50,286 bases of DNA, from the NCBI GenBank assembly GCA_023249375.1, contig JAHFCT010000024.1:1-50286 (forward strand), read 5' to 3'. The DNA comes from Gemmatimonadota bacterium. GTDB lineage: Bacteria > Gemmatimonadota > Gemmatimonadetes > Gemmatimonadales > Gemmatimonadaceae. The translations under genes were made by a program, and so were the position numbers. Of the stretch, positions 41,465 to 48,754 are shown piece by piece (position 1 is the stretch's first letter; each line of letters begins with the position of its first letter). The notes under the pieces were generated by a model. That model had not been told where the DNA came from, did not search any database, and was given only the letters and a program-made list of their open reading frames with translations.

Positions 41465-44335
41465 ATGCTGCGCCGCCTCGCCGCCGCCTTGCTCGCCGTG
41501 CCCGTCGTACTCGTCGCGGCCAGCGCCGCCGCCCAGTCGAAGATCACGACACCCAAGGAACAGTTCGGCCACAATGTGGGCGACGACTACTTCCTGGCGA
41601 ACTACACGCAAATCTCGGCGTACTGGCGAAGGCTCGCGCAACAGACGCCGCGCGTGAAAGTCGTCGAGATCGGCAAGACCGCCGAAGGGCGGCCGCACCT
41701 GATGGCGATCATCACGAGCGCCGAGAACCAGAAGAATCTCGCCAAGTACAAGGCCATCAGCGCGCGCCTGGCGCACGCCGAGGACCTCACCGACGCCCAG
41801 GCCCGCGGGCTCGCCAAGCAGGGCAAGACGGTCGTCTGGATTGACGGCGGCCTGCACGCCACCGAGGTGGTGGGGTCGCAGCAGCTCGCCGAGATCGCGT
41901 ACCAGCTCGCGAGCGGCACCGACGAAGAAACCGCGCGGCTGCTCAACGACTGCATCCTGCTGCTCGTGCACGCCAACCCCGACGGCAACGAGCTCGTCGC
42001 CAACTGGTACATGCGCAACGCGGTGCCCGAGCAGCGGACGATGGCCGGGCTGCCTCGCCTGTACCAGAAGTACATCGGCCACGACAACAACCGCGAGTTC
42101 TTCACCTCCACGCAGGCGGAGACGGAGAACATGAATCGCGTGCTCTACCACGAGTGGTTCCCGCAGCTGCTGTACAATCATCACCAGAGCGGGCCGGCCG
42201 GCACCGTGCTGTATTCGCCGCCCTTCCGCGATCCGTACAACTACAATCTCGATCCGGCCATGCTCCTGGGCCTCAGCGCGCTCGGGACGGCGATGCACAC
42301 GCGGCTCGTCATCGAGGGGAAGCCGGGCGCGACCATGCGCTCGGGCGGCCCGTACGACGGCTGGTGGAACGGCGGCATTCGCAACACGGCGACCTTTCAC
42401 AACATCATCGCCGTGCTCACCGAAATCATCGGCAGTCCGACGCCGATGCGCATTCCGCTCGTCGCCGACCGGCAGATTCCGCGCGGCGACCTCGCGATGC
42501 CCATCGCGCCGCAGGAGTGGCACTTTCGGCAGTCCATCGACTATTCGATGTCGCTCGATCGCGCCGTGCTTGACCACGCGTCGCGCCTGCGCGAGGAGCT
42601 GCTCTTCAACTTCTACAGGATGGGGAAGAACTCCATCGAGCGCGGCAACCGCGACACGTGGACGCCCAATCCTCGGCGCGATGCGGAGGTCGCCGCGCGC
42701 ATGACGGGAGCCGCGTCAGGCGGTGGGGCCGCGGCTGGTGGAGCGGCTGGTGGTGCGGCTGGTGGAGCGGCTGGTGGTGCGGCTGGTGGTGCAGCTGCCG
42801 CGGGAGGAGCGGCGCGCGCCGGCGCGCGCGGCGCCGCCGACAACGGCGAGCAGGACATGGCCATCTGGAAGGCGCAGCACGCGCCGGAGTTCCGCGATCC
42901 GCGCGGGTGGATCATTCCCAGCTCGCAGGCGGACTTTCCCACAGCCACGCGCTTCGTCAACGCGCTGCGCGAAACCGGCATTACCGTGCATCGCGCCACG
43001 CAGGCCTTTGCGGTGGCGGGCAAGCAATATCCGGCAAACTCGTACGTCGTCTTTGCCGCGCAGGCCTTTCGCCCGCACGTGATGGACATGTTCGAACCGC
43101 AGGTGCACCCCGACGTCTTCCCGTATCCCGGCTCGCCACCGACGCCGCCCTACGACAACGCCGGTTGGACGCTCGCGCTGCAGATGGGCGTGCAGTTCGA
43201 TCGCATCCTCGACGCATTCACCGGGCCGTTCACGCGCGTGACCGCGTGGAACGACGCGCCGCTGCCGGGCACGGTGCTCGCCGCCGACGGCGCCGCCGGA
43301 TTTGTCACGAGTCCTCGCACCAACGATTCGTACATCGCGCTCAACCGCCTGCTCAAGGCCGGCGAGAGCGTGTCGCGTTTGCCAAGCGCGACGACGATCA
43401 ACGGCACCAGGTATCCCGCTGGTGCGCTCTACGTGCGTACCAAGAGCACAACACGCGCGTCGCTCGACAAGCTCGCAACGCAGCTCGGCATCAGCTTCGA
43501 AGGCACACGCGCCGCGCCCGCGGCCGATGCCAAACCGCTCCGCACGCCGCGCGTCGGACTCTGGGACAGCTACGGCGGGTCGATGCCGTCAGGATGGACG
43601 CGCTGGCTGCTCGAACAGTGGGAGTTCCCGTTCGAGCGCGTCTTCGCCCCGGCGCTCGACGCCGGCAATCTGAACGACAAGTTTGACGTGCTGATCTTCG
43701 TGACCGGCGCGATTCCTGGCGGGAGCGGCCGCGGCGCGCGCGGTGGCGGCGGCGGGTTCGATGCCGAGGAGCCCGCGAATCTCCCCGCCGAGTATCGCGC
43801 GCAGTTCGGCCGCATCTCGCTCGACAAGACGATCCCGAAGCTGCGCGAGTTCGCCGAGCGCGGCGGCACCATCATCGCCATCGGCACGTCAGCGGCGAAT
43901 CTCGCGGCGGCGTTGAAGCTGCCGATCGAGAATCACCTCACCGCCAACGGCGCGCCGTTGCCGCGCGAGAAGTTCTATGTCCCGGGTTCAATCCTCACCG
44001 CCAAGGTGGACAACACGGAACTGGTTGGCGCGGGTCTCACGGAGCACACCGACTTCTTTTTCGATGACAGCCCCGTATTCAAGCTTGGACCGGGCGCCGA
44101 GGCGGCCGGCGTGAAGCGCATCGCCTGGTTTGACAGCAAGACGCCGCTGCACAGCGGCTGGGCGTGGGGCCAGGCCGCGCTCGAAAACGGCGTCATCGCG
44201 GCCGAGGCGCCCGTGGGGCAGGGCAAGGTGCTGCTCTTTGGTCCGGAGATTCTTCAGCGCGCGCAGCCGCACGGCACGTTCAAGTTCCTGTTCAACGGCA
44301 TCTACTCGGCATCGACGCGGGGCGTGACGCCCTGA
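41465..44335 (+). CDS. Large secreted M14-family zinc carboxypeptidase
   Basis: The 956-residue product has a signal peptide (MLRRLAAALLAVPVVLVAAS then AAAQ, cleavage near residue 24). Its M14 peptidase domain contains the zinc motif GGLHATEVVGS (His131, Glu134) and later NPDGNELVANWYMRN and LLYNHHQSGPAG. A Gly-Ala low-complexity stretch (residues 415-460) splits it from a C-terminal half with beta-rich and GATase-like segments (VGLWDSYGGSMPSGWTRWLL, GGTIIAIGTSAANL). ATG at 41465 has AGGAG eight bases upstream. It probably degrades peptides outside the cytoplasm. Such very long M14 proteins are common in Gemmatimonadota and Bacteroidota-type peptidase sets. It ends at a large hairpin, convergent with another peptidase. 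Confidence 0.9.
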   Translation: MLRRLAAALLAVPVVLVAASAAAQSKITTPKEQFGHNVGDDYFLANYTQISAYWRRLAQQTPRVKVVEIGKTAEGRPHLMAIITSAENQKNLAKYKAISARLAHAEDLTDAQARGLAKQGKTVVWIDGGLHATEVVGSQQLAEIAYQLASGTDEETARLLNDCILLLVHANPDGNELVANWYMRNAVPEQRTMAGLPRLYQKYIGHDNNREFFTSTQAETENMNRVLYHEWFPQLLYNHHQSGPAGTVLYSPPFRDPYNYNLDPAMLLGLSALGTAMHTRLVIEGKPGATMRSGGPYDGWWNGGIRNTATFHNIIAVLTEIIGSPTPMRIPLVADRQIPRGDLAMPIAPQEWHFRQSIDYSMSLDRAVLDHASRLREELLFNFYRMGKNSIERGNRDTWTPNPRRDAEVAARMTGAASGGGAAAGGAAGGAAGGAAGGAAGGAAAAGGAARAGARGAADNGEQDMAIWKAQHAPEFRDPRGWIIPSSQADFPTATRFVNALRETGITVHRATQAFAVAGKQYPANSYVVFAAQAFRPHVMDMFEPQVHPDVFPYPGSPPTPPYDNAGWTLALQMGVQFDRILDAFTGPFTRVTAWNDAPLPGTVLAADGAAGFVTSPRTNDSYIALNRLLKAGESVSRLPSATTINGTRYPAGALYVRTKSTTRASLDKLATQLGISFEGTRAAPAADAKPLRTPRVGLWDSYGGSMPSGWTRWLLEQWEFPFERVFAPALDAGNLNDKFDVLIFVTGAIPGGSGRGARGGGGGFDAEEPANLPAEYRAQFGRISLDKTIPKLREFAERGGTIIAIGTSAANLAAALKLPIENHLTANGAPLPREKFYVPGSILTAKVDNTELVGAGLTEHTDFFFDDSPVFKLGPGAEAAGVKRIAWFDSKTPLHSGWAWGQAALENGVIAAEAPVGQGKVLLFGPEILQRAQPHGTFKFLFNGIYSASTRGVTP
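42731..42790 (+). repeat. In-frame 12-bp tandem repeat (Ala-Ala-Gly-Gly)
   Basis: Five consecutive copies of GCGGCTGGTGGW lie in the M14 gene, each coding Ala-Ala-Gly-Gly. The last base alternates A,T,A,T,T, which hints at a 24-bp higher-order unit. Flanking codons extend the Gly-Ala composition on both sides. The length can change by slippage without a frameshift. Confidence 0.9.
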
Positions 44336-44362
44336 GCGGGTGCACGGCCGCGGACGCTGGGT

Positions 44363-44431
44363 GAACGCCGGCGGGGTCGCTCCACACGCTTATGGGTCAT
44401 GGAAGCGTGTGGAGCGACCCCGCCGGCGTTC
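44363..44431. terminator. Perfect 29-bp inverted repeat between convergent genes
   Basis: The arms 44363-44391 and 44403-44431 are perfect inverted copies with an 11-base loop (44392-44402). It lies 27 bases after the M14 stop and 15 bases after the S10 stop on the other strand, so it can act as a shared bidirectional terminator. It is unusually long for a terminator and has no T tract on either side. Confidence 0.75.
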
Positions 44432-44446
44432 GCCGCGCGCCAACCG

Positions 44447-46060
44447 CTACTTGGCCGGCACGGCCTCGTCGATGAACTTGCGTAGATCCGCGCGCAACTT
44501 CTTCATCGACGCCGCGTCGATGTACATCATGTGGCCGGCCGTGAAGTGGTCGGTGTGGATGCGCGACTTTCGGATGTTCGGCTCCACCGCCATGTGGTCG
44601 AGCGTGTACTGCACCGCCCAATACGGCGTCGCCATGTCGTAATAGCCCATCGCGACAAACAGGTGCATGTCGGGGTTCTTCGCGAACGCGCGCTCCAGAC
44701 TCGGCACGACGTTGGGATACTGCCCCTCGTCGTAGCGCCAGCGGCCGACGCCCCCGCCGAGAATGTAATAGAGGTTTTCATTCTTGTAGCCCAGCTCGCG
44801 GCGCACGTAGTCGTTGAGCACCGGCGTGAACGAGTTGCGAATGCTCGCGTCGCTCGGGTCAAAGTTGGTGCGGCCGCCCAGCGGGTCCGTCATGTACGCC
44901 GTCAGCCGGCTGTCGAGCCGTCCGCTCATCCGCCGCTGGTCGCGCAGCAGTTCCGTGCTGAAGCGGCCCAGCTCGATGCGCAGGTCGGAGTCGCTCACCA
45001 TCTGCTCCGTCATCCCCGTGAAGCGCGCGATCTTCGTGACAATTGCCTTGCGCTCGGCGGCCGTCAGCGACTCGCCTTTCATGAGCGCCGCCGAGTACTC
45101 GCCGCTCGCAAACTGCTCGGCGGCGTGCGAGAACTCCTCCACCGACAGCTTCTGCAGGTCAGGGGCGACCTTCTTGTGGTAGTACGCCGTCATCGCATAC
45201 GATGGGAAGAAACCGACGTAGGCGATGTCGTTGCCGCGCGCCGTGCGCGAGTTCTCGAAGTTGAGCACCGCGCTCAGCAGGATCACGCCGTTGAGCGCGA
45301 TGCCGTTGTCGGTGAGATACCCCGAGAGGTGTGCCGCGCGCGTCGTGCCGTAGCTCTCGCCGCCAATGAACTTGGGGCTCGTCCACCGCTCGCTGCGCGT
45401 CAGGTACATGCGGATGAACTCGGCCACCGACCGCATGTCTTCGTCGAGGCCCCAGAATTTCGGGCCGTTCGCCGTCGACGTTGCGCGGCTATAGCCCGTG
45501 CCGACCGGGTCGAGGAAGACGAGATCGGTCTGGTCGAGCAGCGTGTTGGGATTGTCGACGTAACTCGCGGGCGGCGGCGGATTGGTGCCGTCGGCGTTGA
45601 GCTTCACCATCTTCGGGCCAAACGCGCCCATGTGCAGCCAGACCGTGGCCGAGCCCGGGCCGCCGTTGAAGATGAACGAGATGGGACGCGCCCCCGGCTC
45701 GGCGCCATCCTTGGTGTAGGCGACGTAGAAAATATTTCCTTCGGTCTCCCCGCTCTGTTCGTTCCGGATCGGCATCATCGCGGCGGTGGCCGTGTAACGG
45801 AAGTCGCCGTTGCCCTTGAGCGTGTGGTGCGTGACGACGGGCGCTTCGTCGTCCGTGCGCCGGGTCGCGGGCGCCGAGCCGGTGCGCGCGGTGCCAGAGT
45901 CCGAGCGCGCCGCGGCGCCGGGTGCGGCGGCCGTAGTGGCGCCTGTCGCCGGCGCCGCGCCTGCTGCGCCGCCGCGCGCACCGCCGCGTCCTCCACCCGG
46001 TGGACCGCCTTGCGCGAACAAGGGAGCCGCGATCAACAGGAGCATCGGGACGTGACGCAT
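44447..46060 (-). CDS. Secreted S10-family serine carboxypeptidase
   Basis: The 537-residue product has a signal peptide (MRHVPMLLLIAAPLFAQ) and a Gly/Ala/Thr-rich spacer (residues 18-80), followed by the S10 catalytic domain. Oxyanion-hole motif FNGGPGSATVWLHMGAFGP, nucleophile motif GGESYGTTRAAHL, aspartate in YDMATPY and histidine in TDHFTAGHMMY give the Ser-Asp-His triad. S10 enzymes remove C-terminal residues from peptides at acidic pH. Start at 46060 follows GAGAGG on the minus strand; in-frame codons further upstream lack a signal peptide. It is convergent with the M14 carboxypeptidase gene, and both are exopeptidases of the same specificity class. Confidence 0.93.
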   Translation of the reverse strand: MRHVPMLLLIAAPLFAQGGPPGGGRGGARGGAAGAAPATGATTAAAPGAAARSDSGTARTGSAPATRRTDDEAPVVTHHTLKGNGDFRYTATAAMMPIRNEQSGETEGNIFYVAYTKDGAEPGARPISFIFNGGPGSATVWLHMGAFGPKMVKLNADGTNPPPPASYVDNPNTLLDQTDLVFLDPVGTGYSRATSTANGPKFWGLDEDMRSVAEFIRMYLTRSERWTSPKFIGGESYGTTRAAHLSGYLTDNGIALNGVILLSAVLNFENSRTARGNDIAYVGFFPSYAMTAYYHKKVAPDLQKLSVEEFSHAAEQFASGEYSAALMKGESLTAAERKAIVTKIARFTGMTEQMVSDSDLRIELGRFSTELLRDQRRMSGRLDSRLTAYMTDPLGGRTNFDPSDASIRNSFTPVLNDYVRRELGYKNENLYYILGGGVGRWRYDEGQYPNVVPSLERAFAKNPDMHLFVAMGYYDMATPYWAVQYTLDHMAVEPNIRKSRIHTDHFTAGHMMYIDAASMKKLRADLRKFIDEAVPAK

Positions 46061-46174
46061 GGGAGCAAGCCTCTCGGGTAGGGGATCGTGCGCGCCGCCC
46101 GTGAGCGGGCGGGGACTGCGATGCACAAGACTACGAAGACGGTCGAGGGCGCGTTGAACCGCGCCACGAGTGCA

Positions 46175-46228
46175 TCACGCCTCTCACGCCTCTCACGGCT
46201 CTCACGCCCATCGCGCCCATCGCGCCAT
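46175..46228 (+). repeat. 9-bp tandem repeat in the leader of the transporter gene
   Basis: Six degenerate 9-bp units (TCACGCCTC, TCACGCCTC, TCACGGCTC, TCACGCCCA, TCGCGCCCA, TCGCGCCAT) lie in the 285-base divergent gap between the S10 gene and the transporter. The unit drifts steadily from one end to the other. It is open in the transporter's frame (Ser-Arg-Leu/Pro repeats), but the true start lies well downstream. Confidence 0.8.
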
Positions 46229-46241
46229 CCGGCGGCGGCTG

Positions 46242-46247
46242 TATATT
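46242..46247 (+). promoter_or_regulatory. Possible -10 element for the transporter gene
   Basis: TATATT occurs in the context GTATATTCTCCGG, close to the GTATATTTCCGCG of the putative ftsZ promoter. No matching -35 box is found at 16-18 bases, where the 9-bp repeat array ends. The start codon is 99 bases downstream. Confidence 0.25.
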
Positions 46248-46345
46248 CTCCGGCTTCGCGCGCTTTGCGCGCGAGATCGCACACGCCAGCCAACATCGCG
46301 ATACGCCTTCGCCTCTCGCCGGCCCACGACCAACATCCTCATCTC

Positions 46346-47593
46346 ATGAGCATCAAGCTGCGCCTCACCATCATGAACTTCCTGCAGTTCTTCCTGTGGG
46401 GAGCGTGGCTCATCTCGCTCGGCGGCTACATGATCGTCACGCTGCACTTCACCGGCGGTGAAGTCGGCAGTGTCTACGCGACGATGGGCATCGCGTCGCT
46501 CTTCATGCCCGGCCTGCTCGGCATTGTCGCCGACCGCTGGCTGAACGCCGAGCGCGTCTACGGAATCTGTCACCTCATTGGCGCCGGGCTGCTTATCTGG
46601 GCGTCGACGGTCACGGACTTCAAGACGCTGTACATGATCATGCTGCTCAACGCGATGGTCTACATGCCGACCATCGCCCTTGCCAACACCGTCTCGTACA
46701 AGGTGCTGGAGCAGAAGGGACTGGACGTCATCACGACCTTCCCGCCCATCCGCGTCTGGGGGACCGTCGGCTTTATCGTCGCCATGTGGATGGTGGACTT
46801 CGCCGGCTGGACCAAGAGTCCATTCCAGCTCTACATCAGTGCGGCAGCGGCACTGGCGCTCGGGCTGTATGCGTTCACGATGCCGGCGTGCCCGCCGTCA
46901 AAGGGCGAGCGCAAGCAGTCGATGCTCTCGGCGCTTGGTCTCGACGCCTTTGCGCTGCTGAAGCGCCCGCAGACCGCGGTGTTCTTTATCTACGCGATGC
47001 TCCTCGGTGCCGCGCTGCAGATCACCAACGCCTTCGGCGGCGCCTTCCTCGATGATTTCAAGACGGCGTATCCCGGCACGTTCGGCGTGGCACACCCCAA
47101 CCTGCTGCTCTCCATCTCGCAGATCTCCGAGACGCTGTTCATTCTCACCATTCCGTTCTTCCTGCGCCGCTTCGGCATCAAGGCCGTGATGCTCATCAGC
47201 ATGCTGGCGTGGGTCTTCCGGTTCGGACTGTTCGCCGTGGGTGATCCCGGTGCCGGCCTCTGGATGCTCGTGCTCAGCATGATCATCTACGGCATGGCCT
47301 TTGACTTCTTCAATATCTCGGGCTCGCTGTACGTGGACCGCGAATCGGACAGCAGCATACGCGCCAGCGCGCAGGGCCTGTTCATGATCATGACCAACGG
47401 ACTCGGCGCGTTCATCGGCGGCACGGCGAGCGGCTGGGTGGTGGACCACTACACCGCCGGCGGCGTCAAGGATTGGCGGAGCATCTGGTTCGCCTTTGCC
47501 GGCTACGCGCTGGTGCTCTCGCTCACGTTCCCGTTCGTCTTCAAGTACAAGCATTCGACGGGAGAGTCGCTGCCGGCGCATGGCCATCACTAG
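46346..47593 (+). CDS. Nucleoside:H+ symporter-type MFS transporter
   Basis: The 415-residue membrane protein has about twelve spans and matches the NupG/XapB nucleoside-proton symporter family: KLRLTIMNFLQFFLWGAWLISLGGYM at the start, SLFMPGLLGIVADRW after span 2, and FPPIRVWGTVGFIVAMWMV with the conserved R-WGT motif in span 5. LISMLAWVFRFGLFA and IIYGMAFDFFNISGSLYV follow, then SAQGLFMIMTNGLGAFIGG. It would import nucleosides across the inner membrane. ATG at 46346 is chosen because upstream in-frame codons are the 9-bp repeats. The His-rich end (PAHGHH) is unusual but short. Confidence 0.9.
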   Translation: MSIKLRLTIMNFLQFFLWGAWLISLGGYMIVTLHFTGGEVGSVYATMGIASLFMPGLLGIVADRWLNAERVYGICHLIGAGLLIWASTVTDFKTLYMIMLLNAMVYMPTIALANTVSYKVLEQKGLDVITTFPPIRVWGTVGFIVAMWMVDFAGWTKSPFQLYISAAAALALGLYAFTMPACPPSKGERKQSMLSALGLDAFALLKRPQTAVFFIYAMLLGAALQITNAFGGAFLDDFKTAYPGTFGVAHPNLLLSISQISETLFILTIPFFLRRFGIKAVMLISMLAWVFRFGLFAVGDPGAGLWMLVLSMIIYGMAFDFFNISGSLYVDRESDSSIRASAQGLFMIMTNGLGAFIGGTASGWVVDHYTAGGVKDWRSIWFAFAGYALVLSLTFPFVFKYKHSTGESLPAHGHH

Positions 47594-47690
47594 ACGAGGA
47601 CAACCGGTACCGCGAACTCCGGCGTGACCGGCATCCTCGGCGCGATGCGCACGTCCGGTCCACCTCGCCCGAACCATTCGCCGCATGCAC

Positions 47691-47721
47691 ACGAAGCCTC
47701 GGCCCGCAGCCGAGGCTTCGT
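47691..47721. terminator. Hairpin downstream of the transporter gene
   Basis: A perfect 13-bp stem (47691-47703 with 47709-47721) closes the loop CCGCA. It lies 97 bases after the transporter stop. There is no T tract, so it may act as a terminator or an RNA 3'-end stabiliser. Confidence 0.55.
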
Positions 47722-47777
47722 CGCTGCTGCAATCCCGCGCTACAGCAGATCGCGTCCGTCGCGGTAGATTCATCGTC

Positions 47778-47838
47778 ATCCAATTCCGAAATCAGAATCC
47801 TCAATCGGAATCCGTGATCTATGTCCTCAATCGCCCCT
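47778..47838 (+). repeat. Dispersed repeat, copy B, directly before ftsY
   Basis: It is the second copy of the 13-bp-periodic element at 15881-15941, with about eight substitutions and no gaps over the first 58 bases. The units read AATCAGAATCCTC, AATCGGAATCCGT and GATCTATGTCCTC. It ends one base before the ftsY ATG, so it occupies the leader and ribosome-binding region. No inverted partner arm is visible beside this copy. Confidence 0.8.
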
Positions 47839-47839
47839 C

Positions 47840-48754
47840 ATGCCCCTCTTCAAGCCGAAACGCAGTCTCTGGCAACGCCTGAAGGATGTCGCGCTTCTCG
47901 ACGTCGGCGTCATCGCGCGCGGCGGCGTCGACGCGGGTTCGATTGAACAGCTCGAAACGCTGCTCCTCGAGAGCGATTTCGGCGTGCCTGTTACCACGCG
48001 GCTCATCGCCGCCATCGAGCAGCAGGCCAAGCGCGGCGCCATCAAGACCGAAGCGGAGTTTCTCGGCGCGCTCCGCGACGGACTTGTCGCCGCGCTGAGC
48101 GCGGGCAACGGCGATCCGGCGTTCGTGCTGCCCAGCGAGAGACCTGCCGTCGTGCTCGTCCTCGGCGTCAATGGGGCGGGCAAGACGACGTTCATTGGCA
48201 AGCTTGCGTCGCGCCTCAAGCGCGAAGGGAAGAGCGTGATGCTTGCTGCCGGCGACACCTTTCGCGCCGGCGCCATCGACCAGCTGCGCGTCTGGGCGGA
48301 ACGCAGCGGCGCCATCTTCGTCGGCGCGCAGGCGGGCGGTGATCCGGCCGCCGTCGCGTTTAGCGCCATCGATTCTGCGGTGACGCGCGGCGTGGACGTC
48401 GTCATCATCGACACCGCCGGCCGCCTGCACACGAGCGACAGCTTGATGGACGAACTGCGCAAGGTCGCGCGTGTCATCGCCAAGCGGCTGCCCGGCGCGC
48501 CGCACGAGTCGCTGCTTGTGCTCGACGGCACCATCGGCCAGAACGCCGTGCAGCAGGCCAAGACCTTCGCCGCCGCCGTCCCCGTCACCGGTCTCGTCGT
48601 CACCAAACTGGACGGCACGGCCCGCGGCGGCGTCGTGGTGGCGGTGCACGAGGCCATCGACGTGCCGGTGAAGTTCGTCGGCGTCGGCGAGCAGGCCGCC
48701 GACCTCGCGCCGTTCGACGCCGACGCGTTCGCGCGAGACCTCGTGGAGGGGTGA
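47840..48754 (+). CDS. ftsY: Signal recognition particle receptor FtsY
   Basis: The 304-residue product has the NG domain of the SRP receptor: helical N domain (residues 10-90), P-loop LGVNGAGKTTFIGKLA, AAGDTFRAGAIDQLRVWAERSGA (the G2 box region), IIDTAGRLHT (G3), VTKLDGTARGG (G4) and FVGVGEQAADLAPFD. FtsY receives ribosome-nascent chain complexes from Ffh at the membrane. The acidic A domain of E. coli FtsY is absent; the short basic start MPLFKPKRSLWQRLK could serve for membrane contact. ATG at 47840 has no clear Shine-Dalgarno because the dispersed repeat reaches it. recG starts in its stop codon (GTGA). Confidence 0.96.
   Translation: MPLFKPKRSLWQRLKDVALLDVGVIARGGVDAGSIEQLETLLLESDFGVPVTTRLIAAIEQQAKRGAIKTEAEFLGALRDGLVAALSAGNGDPAFVLPSERPAVVLVLGVNGAGKTTFIGKLASRLKREGKSVMLAAGDTFRAGAIDQLRVWAERSGAIFVGAQAGGDPAAVAFSAIDSAVTRGVDVVIIDTAGRLHTSDSLMDELRKVARVIAKRLPGAPHESLLVLDGTIGQNAVQQAKTFAAAVPVTGLVVTKLDGTARGGVVVAVHEAIDVPVKFVGVGEQAADLAPFDADAFARDLVEG

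Noticed and set aside
46088-46345. N-terminal extension of the transporter through the 9-bp repeats
   Set aside because: It would add 86 Ser/Arg/Pro/Ala-rich residues before a typical NupG-type N-terminus at 46346.
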